The notes: generated from the sequence alone by a model not told the origin. A DNA stretch of 64,000 nt from Luteimicrobium xylanilyticum (GCF_009429125.1 NZ_CP045529.1:124001-188000), one strand, 5' to 3'. Numbered from the stretch's first letter, positions 37,040 through 46,863 are shown. Numbers and translations are program-made.

Positions 37040-37103
37040 GCCGCCTCCCACGCCGTCGAACTGGCTTCCACGCTAACGCGGGACGGACGTCCCAGCCCGA
37101 CGA

Positions 37104-37137
37104 CGGCGGCCGTCCCCCGGTGGGAGGACGGCCGCCG
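37104..37137. terminator. Intrinsic terminator between GH87 and SRPBCC genes
   Basis: A 12-bp perfect stem (CGGCGGCCGTCC with GGACGGCCGCCG) with a 10-nt loop lies 34 bp past the GH87 stop on the reverse strand. Confidence 0.8.
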
Positions 37138-37171
37138 CGTGCCGGGCCGGGGACGGCCCCGGCGTCGACGG

Positions 37172-40100
37172 TCAGTTGCGGACGATCGTGAACGTGCTGG
37201 TCGTGTTCTTGATGTCCTGGGCGTTGTTCGCGAACGTCAGCCCGTTGAACGTCGCCGTGCCGACCGCCGGACCCTGACCGGCCTCGGGCTGCTCGTTGAC
37301 CCAGATGCCGAACCCGGACTTCGCGTCGAAGGCGTCGCCGCTCTTCTTGGCGCCGGTGATGGACACGTCGGTGAGCACGGTGTCCTCGATCGGGTTCTGC
37401 GGGGTCGAGCCGACGTAGTTCGTCTGGAACATGATCCCGGAGTACGTCGGGTCGATGATGTCGACGTCGTTCATCCGGATCGCCGTGAACTTCTGCGAGG
37501 CGGAGAACAGCCAGATCGCGGGGAACGTCTGCGAACCCCAGAAGTGGCCACCGTCGCGTTCGAGCGTGACCCCGTCGAACACGGTCTGCTCGGGGCCGAA
37601 GTCCTCCATCGAGTAGCCGAAGTTCAGCGACGAGATCGTGATGCCCGCGTAGACCAGGGTGTCCGCGACGTAGACGTTGCGGACCGTGTTGTCCTGGCCC
37701 CCGTAGACGGCGATCCCCGCGGCGCGCCACGTGAGCTTGGCGGTGAGGTTCTCGAGCACGTTGCCCGACTCCCCGGTGCCGCCGTTGTCCTTCGCGGCGA
37801 ACAGCGCGAAGCTGTCGTCGCCCGTGGAGCGCGCCTCGTCGTTGGCGACGCGGTTGCCGCTCGACCCGTTGGTGAGGTTGATGCCGTCCGCGAAGGTGTC
37901 ACGGATCCGCATGTTCGTGAACGTCGAGTCGTCGACGTTCGTGCCCCACACGGCGCAGACCTGGTGCTCGACCCAGATGTCGTCGATCGTCAGGTTCGAG
38001 ACGCCCGTCAGGTCGAAGACCTTGCCGGGGCCGTCGATGCGCGCCACGTAGTTGCCGAACCACGCGAAGTCACGGAACTTCGAGCCCTGCGCCGTCGTGT
38101 CGACGCGGAAGCCCGTGTCGGTGTCGGACTGCGACGGGTCGGAGTGGAACCGCGTGTACCAGACGCCGGCACCGACGATGTCGAGCGCCTTGCCGTAGAC
38201 CTGGAACTTGTTCGACACCGTGTAGTCGCCGGCGGGCAGGTAGACGCCCTTGATCTTCCCCGTCGTGTCCTGGCGGGCCTTGTCGAGCGCGTCCTGGACC
38301 GCCTGCTGCGTGAAGCCGGTCGGCTCGACGTACGCCGAGGAGTCGGGGTTGGCCTGCTGCGAGGCCTGCTCGAGGTCGACGAAGTCCACCGCGATGTTCC
38401 CGGTGTTCGCCGCGTCCTTCTGGAGCCGGATCGTCGAGCCCGCCTTCACGGTCGTGCCGAGGAGGATGTTCGCCTCGTCGTAGACGTGCCGGGGTGCCCC
38501 CGAGCCCGGGGTGTTCTGCGGGTTCGTCTCGTCGCCGTAGAGCCACGCGTACGCGGACGTCAGCGGGAGCGCCTTGAGGAACGTCCCGTCGACGTACACG
38601 TTCACCGACGACGTCGTCCCGTCGGGGATGGAGAAGCGCGCGACCAGGGTGTTGGTCGACGCCTTCGTGGTCCACTCCACGTACGAGCCGGTCTGGTCCA
38701 GCGCCACGGCCTTGCGGCCCGACGCCTCGCCCGCGAGGTCGCCCACGGTCCGGTTCGGGCCGAGCACGACGGCGCCGCCGCCCGTCCGGCCGTCCTCGGC
38801 CTCGTAGGTGTCGTACGGCATGTTGGCGCCGCGTCCCACGAAGAACGAATGCGACTGCGTGTTGTTGGCCTTCTTCGCGGCGATCTCATTGGCGTCGTCC
38901 GCGACGGTCACGGTGACCGTGTACTTGCCGTTCGCGGCGGTCCAGGACCCGAGCGAGACCTGGGCGTTGCCGCCCGCCGCGATCGCGCCGCTCACCGAGC
39001 CGGTGAGCGTCTTGACCGTCGCGCCGTCCGCGTCCTCGACCGTCGCGGTGATCGCGTGCGACCCGGAGGCCGCCGCGACGTTGCCCTGGTTCGCGACGAC
39101 CGCGGTGAACTGGACGGTGTCGCCCGCGGCCGGCGTCGACGGCGACCACGAGACCGTGGGCACGAGGTCGGAGCTCGGGACCGCACTGACCACGAGGGCC
39201 GTCGGCGACGTGTAGGCGTTGTCGGTCTCGTCCTGCTCGACGACGACGCCCGCGGAGTCCGCGGTGGCGCCGACCCGGTACGAGTCCGCGTTCAGTGCGC
39301 CGACGTTCGCCGTGACGGTGGCCTGGCCGCCCGCGGCGATCGCGGCGACCGGCTTGGTGGCGACCGTCGTGCCGTTCAGCTGGAACGAGACGCTGCTCGC
39401 GGCCGCGTCACGGTCGCCCGTGTTCTTCACGACCGCGCTGAGCGTCACCTGGTCCGTCTCGACGGGGTTGGCAGGCGACGACGTGACGCTCGTGACCTGC
39501 AGGTCCGGGTTCGGCGCGGGGGTGCCGTAGACCTCGAGCTCGGCGACCTGTCCGTTGCTCGAGCCGCTGTTCGCGGTGAACGTGAGCCGGACGTCGGACG
39601 CGGTCCCGGACACGGGGATCGTGACCGTGTTCCCGCCGGACGGGTTGAACGCGTACGTCGCGGACGACTTGAGCGTCGTCCACGTCGACGAGCCCGCCGC
39701 GCGGCCCTCGATGCTCAGGGTCTGCGTGCGCGCGCCCCAGGCGGAGTCCGGGTTGAGCTCGAGCACGACGTCCGAGAGCGTCGTGTCGGAGCCGAGGCTC
39801 ACCGCGAGCGTGCTCGGGTACGCGCCCGCCGCGCCCTCCCAGTAGGTGGCGACGTCGCCGTCGTTCGCGTTGGTCGCCGCGTACGTCCAGCTCACCGACG
39901 ACGCGGTGATCGTCTTCCCGAGCGCCACGTTTCTGCCGGTCGGTGTGCCGGGGTCGGTCGTGCCCGGGTCCGTGGGCTCCGTGGTGCCCGGGTCGGTGGG
40001 CTCGCCGCCGCCGGCGTCGTCGCCGTAGACCTGCAGCTCCGCGAGCTGCGCCGCGTTCCAGCCGCTGTTCGCGCTGACGGTCACGCGCACGTAGCGCGCC

Positions 40101-41005
40101 GCCTGGTCGGGCACGTCGAGGTTGACGGTGTTGCCCGACGCCGGGTCGAACGTGTACGTCGCGGCCGCCTTCGCCGTCGTGAAGGACGAACCGTCGGTGC
40201 TGGTCGACACCGCGAGCGTCTCGGTGCGCGACTCCCAGCCGTCGGGGAGCTGGAGCGCGACCCGCTGGACCGTGCGGCTCTGGCCGAGGTCGACCTGCGC
40301 CCACTGCGGGAACTGGCCGCCCGTGCCCTCCCAGTAGGACGACTTGGCGCCGTCGGTCAGGTTCGAGGCCACGTACGGGGCGTTCCCCGAGCTGGCCGTG
40401 GCGGTCTTGCCCTGCGAGAGCAGCGTGCCCTCGGTGCCGCCGTCGCCCGTCCCGGTCGAGCCGCCGGTGCTGCCGCCGTCTCCGCCGGCCGACGAGCCGT
40501 GCACGACGAGGCCCGAGAGCTGGCCTGCGGGCCAGCCGGTGTTCGCGCTGAACACGAGGCGCACGTAGCGGGCGTCGGCGTCGGGCGTGTCGACCGCGAC
40601 CGAGTTGCCGGACGCCGGGTCGAACGTGTAGCCCGTCGCGCCGACGAGCGAGGAGAAGCTCGAGCCGTTCGTGCTGGTCTGGACCTGGACGGTCTCGGTG
40701 CGAGTGGTCCAGGAGGCGTTGTCCGGGAGCTGGAGCACGAGGTCCGTCACGTGCTGCGTGCTGCCGAGGTCCACCTGGACCCACTGGGGCAGGCTGTCGT
40801 TGCTCGACTCCCAGTAGGTGCTCTGGTCGCCGTCCGTGATGTTGCTCGCCTGGTAGGTCTGCGACACGCTCGAGGCGGTCGCGGTCTTGCCCTGGGCGAG
40901 GTCGGTGCCGGCGGCGTTCGCGCTGCCGCCGAGCACCAAGCCCGCCGGGAGGAGCAGCGCCGCGCCCGCGGTCGCGGCGAGGGTCTTGCTGACTGTTCGT
41001 CTCAT
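37172..41005 (-). CDS. Secreted alpha-1,3-glucanase / mycodextranase (GH87), multidomain
   Basis: This 1277-aa exported polysaccharidase comprises a signal peptide (1-~32), three discoidin-type (F5/8 C) carbohydrate-binding domains (~33-168, ~192-328, ~358-492) joined by Gly/Ser and PTDPGTT linkers, two CARDB-type beta-sandwiches (~498-608, ~610-720), and a CBM6-like domain (YEAEDGR..., ~732-875). A C-terminal right-handed beta-helix (~890-1277) is the GH87 catalytic domain. The catalytic acids align: D1040 in FADGINL and D1063-D1064 in TGDDSFAL, with the 23/24-residue spacing seen in characterised GH87 enzymes. The likely substrate is alpha-1,3-glucan of fungal walls or mutan. A LacI-like operator candidate lies upstream. 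Confidence 0.9.
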   Translation of the reverse strand: MRRTVSKTLAATAGAALLLPAGLVLGGSANAAGTDLAQGKTATASSVSQTYQASNITDGDQSTYWESSNDSLPQWVQVDLGSTQHVTDLVLQLPDNASWTTRTETVQVQTSTNGSSFSSLVGATGYTFDPASGNSVAVDTPDADARYVRLVFSANTGWPAGQLSGLVVHGSSAGGDGGSTGGSTGTGDGGTEGTLLSQGKTATASSGNAPYVASNLTDGAKSSYWEGTGGQFPQWAQVDLGQSRTVQRVALQLPDGWESRTETLAVSTSTDGSSFTTAKAAATYTFDPASGNTVNLDVPDQAARYVRVTVSANSGWNAAQLAELQVYGDDAGGGEPTDPGTTEPTDPGTTDPGTPTGRNVALGKTITASSVSWTYAATNANDGDVATYWEGAAGAYPSTLAVSLGSDTTLSDVVLELNPDSAWGARTQTLSIEGRAAGSSTWTTLKSSATYAFNPSGGNTVTIPVSGTASDVRLTFTANSGSSNGQVAELEVYGTPAPNPDLQVTSVTSSPANPVETDQVTLSAVVKNTGDRDAAASSVSFQLNGTTVATKPVAAIAAGGQATVTANVGALNADSYRVGATADSAGVVVEQDETDNAYTSPTALVVSAVPSSDLVPTVSWSPSTPAAGDTVQFTAVVANQGNVAAASGSHAITATVEDADGATVKTLTGSVSGAIAAGGNAQVSLGSWTAANGKYTVTVTVADDANEIAAKKANNTQSHSFFVGRGANMPYDTYEAEDGRTGGGAVVLGPNRTVGDLAGEASGRKAVALDQTGSYVEWTTKASTNTLVARFSIPDGTTSSVNVYVDGTFLKALPLTSAYAWLYGDETNPQNTPGSGAPRHVYDEANILLGTTVKAGSTIRLQKDAANTGNIAVDFVDLEQASQQANPDSSAYVEPTGFTQQAVQDALDKARQDTTGKIKGVYLPAGDYTVSNKFQVYGKALDIVGAGVWYTRFHSDPSQSDTDTGFRVDTTAQGSKFRDFAWFGNYVARIDGPGKVFDLTGVSNLTIDDIWVEHQVCAVWGTNVDDSTFTNMRIRDTFADGINLTNGSSGNRVANDEARSTGDDSFALFAAKDNGGTGESGNVLENLTAKLTWRAAGIAVYGGQDNTVRNVYVADTLVYAGITISSLNFGYSMEDFGPEQTVFDGVTLERDGGHFWGSQTFPAIWLFSASQKFTAIRMNDVDIIDPTYSGIMFQTNYVGSTPQNPIEDTVLTDVSITGAKKSGDAFDAKSGFGIWVNEQPEAGQGPAVGTATFNGLTFANNAQDIKNTTSTFTIVRN

Positions 41006-41158
41006 GATCGTCGTCGATCTCCTTGTGGTCCCTGGCCCTGTGGTCCGTGGTCGGACCGAGCGCGCGAGGCACCCCGGGGGTGGTGGGGCTCGCGCGGCGC
41101 CCTCGTCGTCGACGGGCCGCGCGTCGTGCCGCTCCGCTTGCCTGCGCTCGGATGGTGC

Positions 41159-41207
41159 AAGCCGTTTGCGCAAATCAGTACGTCGATGTGCGATGTGCGA
41201 ACGGCTT
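41159..41207. promoter_or_regulatory. Nested palindromes upstream of GH87 gene
   Basis: AAGCCGTT (41159-41166) and AACGGCTT (41200-41207) form a wide 8-bp inverted repeat. Overlapping the left arm is a perfect palindrome TTTGCGCAAA (41165-41174), the centre typical of LacI-family operators, and a tandem CGATGTG repeat lies at 41184-41197. The set is 154-202 bp upstream of the GH87 start. Confidence 0.5.
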
Positions 41208-41333
41208 CTTTCGTTCCCCTGGGGAGACCTTACGAACCGGGGACGGTGAGGGCAAGAGCAAGCGGAGAAATGTGGCGATGGGTGCGCTCCCACGAGGCGC
41301 GACGCCGTCCGAGGCGCGTGGCAGGCTCGGGGC

Positions 41334-41939
41334 ATGACAGAGACGCCCGCCCCGTTCCCGCTCCCCGAGGCCGACTGGTCGCTGGTCGAGGTCCCCACGG
41401 CGCTCGCGATGGTCCGCGGGCAGCTCGGGTTCTCGTGGTCGGTGCTCGCGCGGCGGCTCGCGACGTTGACCCAGGACGACCTCGACCGGGAGCCCGGACC
41501 GGACGCCCTGCGCGTGGTGCGACGGGGCGAGCAGCGGTCGCCGCGCGTCGTCGGGACGGGGGAGTGGGTGTCCGAGTGGCCCGAGGGCGAGGACTCGTCC
41601 CAGCCGCGGACCATCGGCTGGCTCGTCGCCCACCTCACCGAGGCGTTCTTCGAGCGGTGGGAGTGGACGTTCGGGGAGCGCCGCCGGCGACGCGAGGACG
41701 TCGAGCTGTCCGGCGAGGTGGGGCCCGCGGTCGCGGGCCTCGTCGCCCAGGTCACGCGCTGGCGGACGGCCGTGGACGCGCTCGACGACGACGCGGTCTT
41801 CACGGTCGGGCTGAGCCAGGCCGAGGGGGTGGACCGGATCGCGCCGTTCGGGCACCTCGTGCTGCACATGAACCGCGAGCTCATCCACCACGGTGCCGAG
41901 ATCATGATGCTGCAGGACCTGCACCGCGCCCGCGGCTGA
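41334..41939 (+). CDS. DinB-like (mycothiol-transferase fold) protein
   Basis: This 201-aa four-helix-bundle protein of the DinB/MDMPI superfamily has RTIGWLVAHLTEAFFERWEW, with a first metal-site histidine, and IAPFGHLVLHMNRELIHHGAEIMMLQDLH, with the HxxxHH pair. Together these give the expected three-His site. The N-terminal helix (DWSLVEVPTALAMVRGQLGFSWSVLARRLATLTQDDLDREPG) is typical. Family members transfer mycothiol or bacillithiol or are uncharacterised. Its stop codon lies inside a 17-bp terminator stem shared with the convergent GH3 gene. No partner gene. Confidence 0.8.
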   Translation: MTETPAPFPLPEADWSLVEVPTALAMVRGQLGFSWSVLARRLATLTQDDLDREPGPDALRVVRRGEQRSPRVVGTGEWVSEWPEGEDSSQPRTIGWLVAHLTEAFFERWEWTFGERRRRREDVELSGEVGPAVAGLVAQVTRWRTAVDALDDDAVFTVGLSQAEGVDRIAPFGHLVLHMNRELIHHGAEIMMLQDLHRARG

Positions 41940-41966
41940 GCGGGTCGTTCCGCTCAGCCGCGGGCG
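41927..41966. terminator. Bidirectional terminator overlapping a coding end
   Basis: A perfect 17-bp stem (41927-41943 with 41950-41966) with a 6-nt loop (GTCGTT) lies between convergent genes. The last four codons and stop of the DinB-like gene are inside the left arm, and the right arm ends 7 bp before the GH3 stop. Confidence 0.88.
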
Positions 41967-41973
41967 GGGTCGG

Positions 41974-44900
41974 TCAGCGGCCCAGCCTGATCACCTTCCC
42001 GCTCGACGGCGAGGTCGCCGTCCCGGCCTGGTACCCGGCCTTGCCGGCGGTCACCGTGACCGAGAGCCGCTTGCCGACGTCGGCGGCGGTGGGGGTGTAG
42101 ACGGCCTTCGTGGCGCCCTTGATCGGGGTGCCGTCCGCGTTCCACTGGTAGGTGAGCTTGACCCCGGTGACCGACCACAGGCCGGGTGTCGCGACGTACG
42201 GCAGCCCGACGATCGGCAGGCCTACCGCGAGCGGCGGGAGCAGCGCCTTCGGGGCGGCCTTGAGCGGCGTCGTCACGTCGACACCCGCGACCTTCGCGAG
42301 CGTGACCACGGCGTCGTACGCGTCCCCGGCCTCCTGCAGGTGCTCGGCGTCGGCCGTGGCCGTCACCGGGCCGGCGTCGGGCGTGGAGCCCTGCCCGACG
42401 ACCGCCTGCTGGGCGAGGTCCCGGGCGAGCGACACGACGGTGTCGGCCTGGGTCAGCACCGTCGGGTCGATCGGGTGCTGCTGGGCCTCGTCGATGCCGG
42501 AGTCGTCGACCTGCGCCTTCGTGGCCTGTGTGAGGGTCTTCGCGGCGGCCGCGACGAGCCGGAGCCCGGCGTCGGCGTCGTTCAGGGTCCCGTCGGCCTT
42601 CCAGACCTCCGCGTCGAGGAGCGCCTGCACGGCCTTCTTCGGCTCGCCCGAGAGCGACCCGACGAGAGCCGTCAGGCGGGCACGCGGCGCGTCCGTCCGC
42701 AGGCCCCAGCCGTACGCCCACGCGGGTTCGTACGAGGCGTCGCCGACGTTGACCGGGACCTGGTCCATCGACGCCGGCCAGCTCAGCGGGAGGCGGCCGG
42801 TGAACGGCGCGTCCCCGAGCAGGACGCTCGCGACGCCCTCGCCCTCGGTGCCCGGCAGGAAGCCGGCGACGATAGCGCCGGCTTCGTCCTGGACGTCGCC
42901 CAGCATCATCGGGCGGCCCGAGACGACGAGCACGACGCACGTCGGGATCGCCGCGCACACCGTGTCCACGGCCTTCTTGTCGGCCGCGGTGAGGTTGAGG
43001 GTGTGCCCGTTGTTGCCGACGTCGCCCTGTCCCTCCGCGTACGGGGTCTCGCCGACCACGACGAGGCCCGCGTCGTACCCGCTCGGGTCGGCCGAGGCCG
43101 TCTTCGAGTAGGTCACCGAGAGGTCCGGCGCGGCGGCCTCGATCCCGTCGAGGATCGTGGTGCCGCTCGTGTGCGTGCCCGACTGGCCCTGCCAGGTGAT
43201 GGTCCAGCCGCCGGTCTGGTTGCCCAGGTCGTCGGCGTTGGACCCCGCCACGTAGAGCTTGCCGGTCTTCTTCAGGGGCAGCGCGCCGCCCGTGTTCTTG
43301 AGCAGGACCTGCGACTCGGCGGCGGCCTGCGCGGCGGTGGCCCGGTGGGCCGCCCCGCCGAACTGGTCGCGCTGGCTGTCGTCCGTGAACGGGTGCTCGA
43401 AGAGCCCGAGCTCGAACTTCTGGGTGAGGATCCGGCGGACGGCGTCGTCGACGCGCGCCTGCGGGACCTGCCCGGCGTTCACGCCGTCGACGATCGCGGT
43501 GATGAAGTCGCCGAAGTTGTACGGCGCCATCGCCATGTCGATGCTGCCCGTCGTGACGGCACGCACGGCCTTCTCCGCGTACGTGCCCCCGGGCAGCTTG
43601 TCGATCGCCTGGTAGTCGCTGATGAGGAAGCCGTCGAAGCCCATCCTGTCCTTGAGCAGCGACTGGTTGAGCGGCTCCTCGGTCATGCGCACGGGGTCCG
43701 CACCGTCGATCGACAGGGCCGAGTACGACGGCATGATCGACCCGACGCCCGCCTGGATCGCGGGCACGTACGGCGTCGCGTAGAGCTTCTCGAAGACGTC
43801 CTGCGAGGGGACGTTCGTGATGCCCTGGTCGATCGGGTAGCCGCCCGTCCCCGCGACGGAGTCGTCGTAGGTCGTGCCGCCGTCGCCGGCCCAGTGCTTC
43901 GCGGACGCGAGCACCTCGTCGGCGCCGGACTTGTCGGCCGGGTCGGAGCCCTGCAGGCCCTCGATCGCGGACGTCGCGAACGAGGACACGAGCGCCGGGT
44001 CCTCGCCGAACGACTCGTACGTCCGCCCCCAGCGCTCGTCGCGCGTGACGCACAGGCACGGCGCGAACGCCCAGTTGACGCCCGTCGTCCGGGTCTCGGA
44101 CGCGGTCTCCTCGCCGACCTTCTCGACGAGCGCGGGGTTGCGCGTCGCACCGAGGCCGATGTTGTGCGGGTAGATCGTCGCGTCCTTGACATTCGAGTGC
44201 CCGTGCACGGCGTCGGCGCCGTAGAGGAGCGGCACCTGGAGCGGGGTCGCGAGCGCCTCGCGCTGGTAGCCGTCGATCATGTCGGCCCACGCCTGCGGGG
44301 TGTTGGCCGCGGGCGTCGAGCCGCCGCCGGAGAGCACCGAGCCGAGCCCGAGCGTCGTGATCTGCTGCGGTGTGGCGAGGCCCAGCCGCTCGGCCTGCGC
44401 CATCTGCCCGACCTTCTCCTGGAGGGTCATGCGGCCCAGCAGGTCGTCGACGCGCTGCGCGGTCGGCAGGGAGGCGTCGAGGTAGGGCAGACCGTGGGCG
44501 TTGACGACGACGCGCGGCGCCTCCGCGGGCGCGGTCGCCCCCGCCGACTTGAGCGTGACCGGGATAGTCAGCGCCTCGCTCGCCGGCGTGCCGGCGGTCG
44601 TGGCGACGTCCACGGTCTGCGTCGTCCCGGACTCGGCGCCCGCGTCGAAGGTGAGCGTGCCCGACGCCGCAGCGAAGTCGGTGCCGTCCTTCGCGGTGCC
44701 GCCGCCGGTCGACCAGTCGACGGTGGTGGCCTTGGCGAGCGGCTTTCCGTCGGCCGTCGTGAGGCCGACCTCGACGTGTGCGGTGCCGCCCGGGTCGACG
44801 AGGTAGGCGTCCTGGTCGGTCGTGATCGTCGTCGCGGCCGCGACGGCCGGGGTGCCGTACAGCTCGACGTCGTCGATCGAGTACGGGGTGGCGCTCGCGG

Positions 44901-46863
44901 TCCCGGCCGGGAACGTGAACGCGTAGCCCCACGACGACGTCAGGTCGAGCGTGCCGTTCTTTGTCTCGTCGCCGCCGGGCTGGTTCGCGCCGAGCCGGAA
45001 CGCGGAGAAGGGCAGCGAGACGAGCTTCCAGCGCGACCCGTCGGCGCTCCAGTTGTCCTTGAACGTCGCGATCCAGCTCTCGGCGTGCTCGGCGTCGGGG
45101 CCGCCGTCCTTGAGCTCGACCTGGATGGTCGCGCCCGCCGTCGGCGAGGCCGGGTTGTTGGGCTGCGAGGCGTACCACCAGAAGCGGAGGCCCCGGAAGG
45201 ACGACCAGTCCTGCGCGGCGGCGAGGTTGTCGGAGAACCCGCCGTAGCCGCCGTCGGGCACGAGGTACTGGCCGCCCAGGACGTGGTTGTCGGCGGCGTC
45301 GCCCCGGGCCAGACCCGTCGCGGCGAGGGTGACGTTCGCGTCGGACGAGCCCCACGCGAAGTAGCCGGTCTTCGCGGTCGCGTCACCGCTCACGCCGTGC
45401 TCGAAGTCGTCGAGCAGGACGGCGCGCTGGTCGAGCGAGAAGCCGTCGAACGTGAACGTGCCGGCACCGAGGCCCGTGAGCGTCACCGCGAAGCCCGTCG
45501 ACGTGGCCGGCGCGAACGCCTTCGCGGTCACGCCGCTCTTCGGCTTGAGGTCCTTGAACAGGACGCTCACCTTGCGCCAGCCCGTCGTGTCGTCGGTGAC
45601 GTTCGTCGCGAAGCCGAGCTCCTTGTCGCTGGCGTCGCGGTTGTGCAGCTCGACCGAGAACGTCTTGCCGCTGCCCTGGCCGAGGAACCAGAACGAGAAC
45701 CCGTCGTAGGCCGACCAGTCGAACGTCTCGGAGGCGTTGTCGACCCGGTGCTCGTACGTGAAGCCGCCGTAGGTGCCCGCGGTCGCCACGGTCGCGGTGA
45801 GCGCGTGGTTGCCGTCCGCGGCGCCCGGGACGGACGCGTCCGCGACCGTCGCCAGCTTCGGGGTGGCACCGGCGTCCGAGCCCCAGACCGCGTACGTCGA
45901 CGGCACGCCCTGCTCGAAGCCCTCGAGCAGCGTGGACGTTCCGGCGTCGGGCAGGGTGCCCGTCGGGGTGAGGGTCACGTCCGTGGACGCGGCGCTCGCG
46001 AGGGCCAGGCCGTCCGACGGGCCCGAGAGCGCGACCGTGAAGGCCTTGTCGCCCGCGAGCGCGCCTGCGCTCGTCGTGTGCACGACGACGGACTGCTGGG
46101 TCTCGCCGGCCTCGAACGTGAGGTCCTGGTCGACGGCCTCGTAGTCGGTGCCGGCCTTCGCCGTGCCGTCCTTCGTGGCGACGTGGACCTTCTGCTCGGT
46201 GCTCGCGGGGTTGCTCAGGGTCACCGGGACGGTGACGTCCTTGCCGGCGCCGACGCTCAGGGTGCGGGCGCCGACGGCGACCTGCGGGGTGTCGAACGCG
46301 CCCGCGACGGACAGCGTGTAGATCGAGTAGCCGTAGTAGTGCAGCTTCGGCGCCTCCCACGTGGACGCCGCGCGCTTCTTCATGTCGATCCGGACGTAGC
46401 GCGCGTGCGCGGGGGAGTCGAACGTGACGGCGTCCGTGCCGCCGTCGCCGGTCGTCGTGCTGTACGCCGTGCTCCACGAGTCCGGGTCGTCGGGGTTGCC
46501 GAGCGCGGTCTCGACGTCGTAGGCGACCGCGTACGACGCCTCCCACTTGAGCGTGATCCCGTCGACGGTCGCGGGGGCGCCGAGGTCGGACGTGAGGGTC
46601 GCGGTGTAGGTGGCGTCGGCGTCGTCGGGGCCGTTGCCGCTGGCCCACCGGGTCGAGTCGTCGCCGTCGATCGCGTTGGAGGCCGGGAACGTGCCGTCCC
46701 CGTCGTCCTGGAAGGCGGAGGCCGTCACGGTGCCGAGCCGGGCGAGGTCGGTGGGGCCGTCGTCGGCGGCCGCGGCGAGGGGCGCGACGGCCCCCGTGGC
46801 GGCTACCGCGAGCCCCGCGACGAGCGCGAGACCGCGCGCCCGCCGGTGGTCGAGTCGTCTCAA
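41974..46863 (-). CDS. Giant secreted GH3 glycosidase with CBM and Calx-beta domains
   Basis: This 1629-aa exported enzyme comprises a signal peptide (1-~31), a discoidin/F5-8 C domain (~38-185), Calx-beta (~190-300), two CBM11-like domains (~313-478 LEGFEQGV..., ~485-664 LLDDFEHGV...) and a second Calx-beta (~675-772). The GH3 barrel (~795-1130) follows, with LLYGADAVHGHSN, KHWAGDGGT and FLISDYQAID (nucleophile ~D1083), then the GH3 second domain (~1185-1385). A helical region and a C-terminal Ig-like module (~1563-1629, YTPTAADVGKRLSVTVTA) complete it. TTG 46863 is preferred as start because AAGGAG lies 5 nt upstream. The CBM11 pair suggests beta-1,3/1,4-glucan binding. A 27-bp palindrome lies 60 bp upstream. 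Confidence 0.9.
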   Translation of the reverse strand: MRRLDHRRARGLALVAGLAVAATGAVAPLAAAADDGPTDLARLGTVTASAFQDDGDGTFPASNAIDGDDSTRWASGNGPDDADATYTATLTSDLGAPATVDGITLKWEASYAVAYDVETALGNPDDPDSWSTAYSTTTGDGGTDAVTFDSPAHARYVRIDMKKRAASTWEAPKLHYYGYSIYTLSVAGAFDTPQVAVGARTLSVGAGKDVTVPVTLSNPASTEQKVHVATKDGTAKAGTDYEAVDQDLTFEAGETQQSVVVHTTSAGALAGDKAFTVALSGPSDGLALASAASTDVTLTPTGTLPDAGTSTLLEGFEQGVPSTYAVWGSDAGATPKLATVADASVPGAADGNHALTATVATAGTYGGFTYEHRVDNASETFDWSAYDGFSFWFLGQGSGKTFSVELHNRDASDKELGFATNVTDDTTGWRKVSVLFKDLKPKSGVTAKAFAPATSTGFAVTLTGLGAGTFTFDGFSLDQRAVLLDDFEHGVSGDATAKTGYFAWGSSDANVTLAATGLARGDAADNHVLGGQYLVPDGGYGGFSDNLAAAQDWSSFRGLRFWWYASQPNNPASPTAGATIQVELKDGGPDAEHAESWIATFKDNWSADGSRWKLVSLPFSAFRLGANQPGGDETKNGTLDLTSSWGYAFTFPAGTASATPYSIDDVELYGTPAVAAATTITTDQDAYLVDPGGTAHVEVGLTTADGKPLAKATTVDWSTGGGTAKDGTDFAAASGTLTFDAGAESGTTQTVDVATTAGTPASEALTIPVTLKSAGATAPAEAPRVVVNAHGLPYLDASLPTAQRVDDLLGRMTLQEKVGQMAQAERLGLATPQQITTLGLGSVLSGGGSTPAANTPQAWADMIDGYQREALATPLQVPLLYGADAVHGHSNVKDATIYPHNIGLGATRNPALVEKVGEETASETRTTGVNWAFAPCLCVTRDERWGRTYESFGEDPALVSSFATSAIEGLQGSDPADKSGADEVLASAKHWAGDGGTTYDDSVAGTGGYPIDQGITNVPSQDVFEKLYATPYVPAIQAGVGSIMPSYSALSIDGADPVRMTEEPLNQSLLKDRMGFDGFLISDYQAIDKLPGGTYAEKAVRAVTTGSIDMAMAPYNFGDFITAIVDGVNAGQVPQARVDDAVRRILTQKFELGLFEHPFTDDSQRDQFGGAAHRATAAQAAAESQVLLKNTGGALPLKKTGKLYVAGSNADDLGNQTGGWTITWQGQSGTHTSGTTILDGIEAAAPDLSVTYSKTASADPSGYDAGLVVVGETPYAEGQGDVGNNGHTLNLTAADKKAVDTVCAAIPTCVVLVVSGRPMMLGDVQDEAGAIVAGFLPGTEGEGVASVLLGDAPFTGRLPLSWPASMDQVPVNVGDASYEPAWAYGWGLRTDAPRARLTALVGSLSGEPKKAVQALLDAEVWKADGTLNDADAGLRLVAAAAKTLTQATKAQVDDSGIDEAQQHPIDPTVLTQADTVVSLARDLAQQAVVGQGSTPDAGPVTATADAEHLQEAGDAYDAVVTLAKVAGVDVTTPLKAAPKALLPPLAVGLPIVGLPYVATPGLWSVTGVKLTYQWNADGTPIKGATKAVYTPTAADVGKRLSVTVTAGKAGYQAGTATSPSSGKVIRLGR

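Noticed and set aside
36395-42100. A 1901-codon open frame on the + strand
   Set aside because: It is antisense to ndh, SRPBCC and GH87 genes; its product is Arg/Val/Asp-rich with no motifs, as expected from GC-rich third positions.
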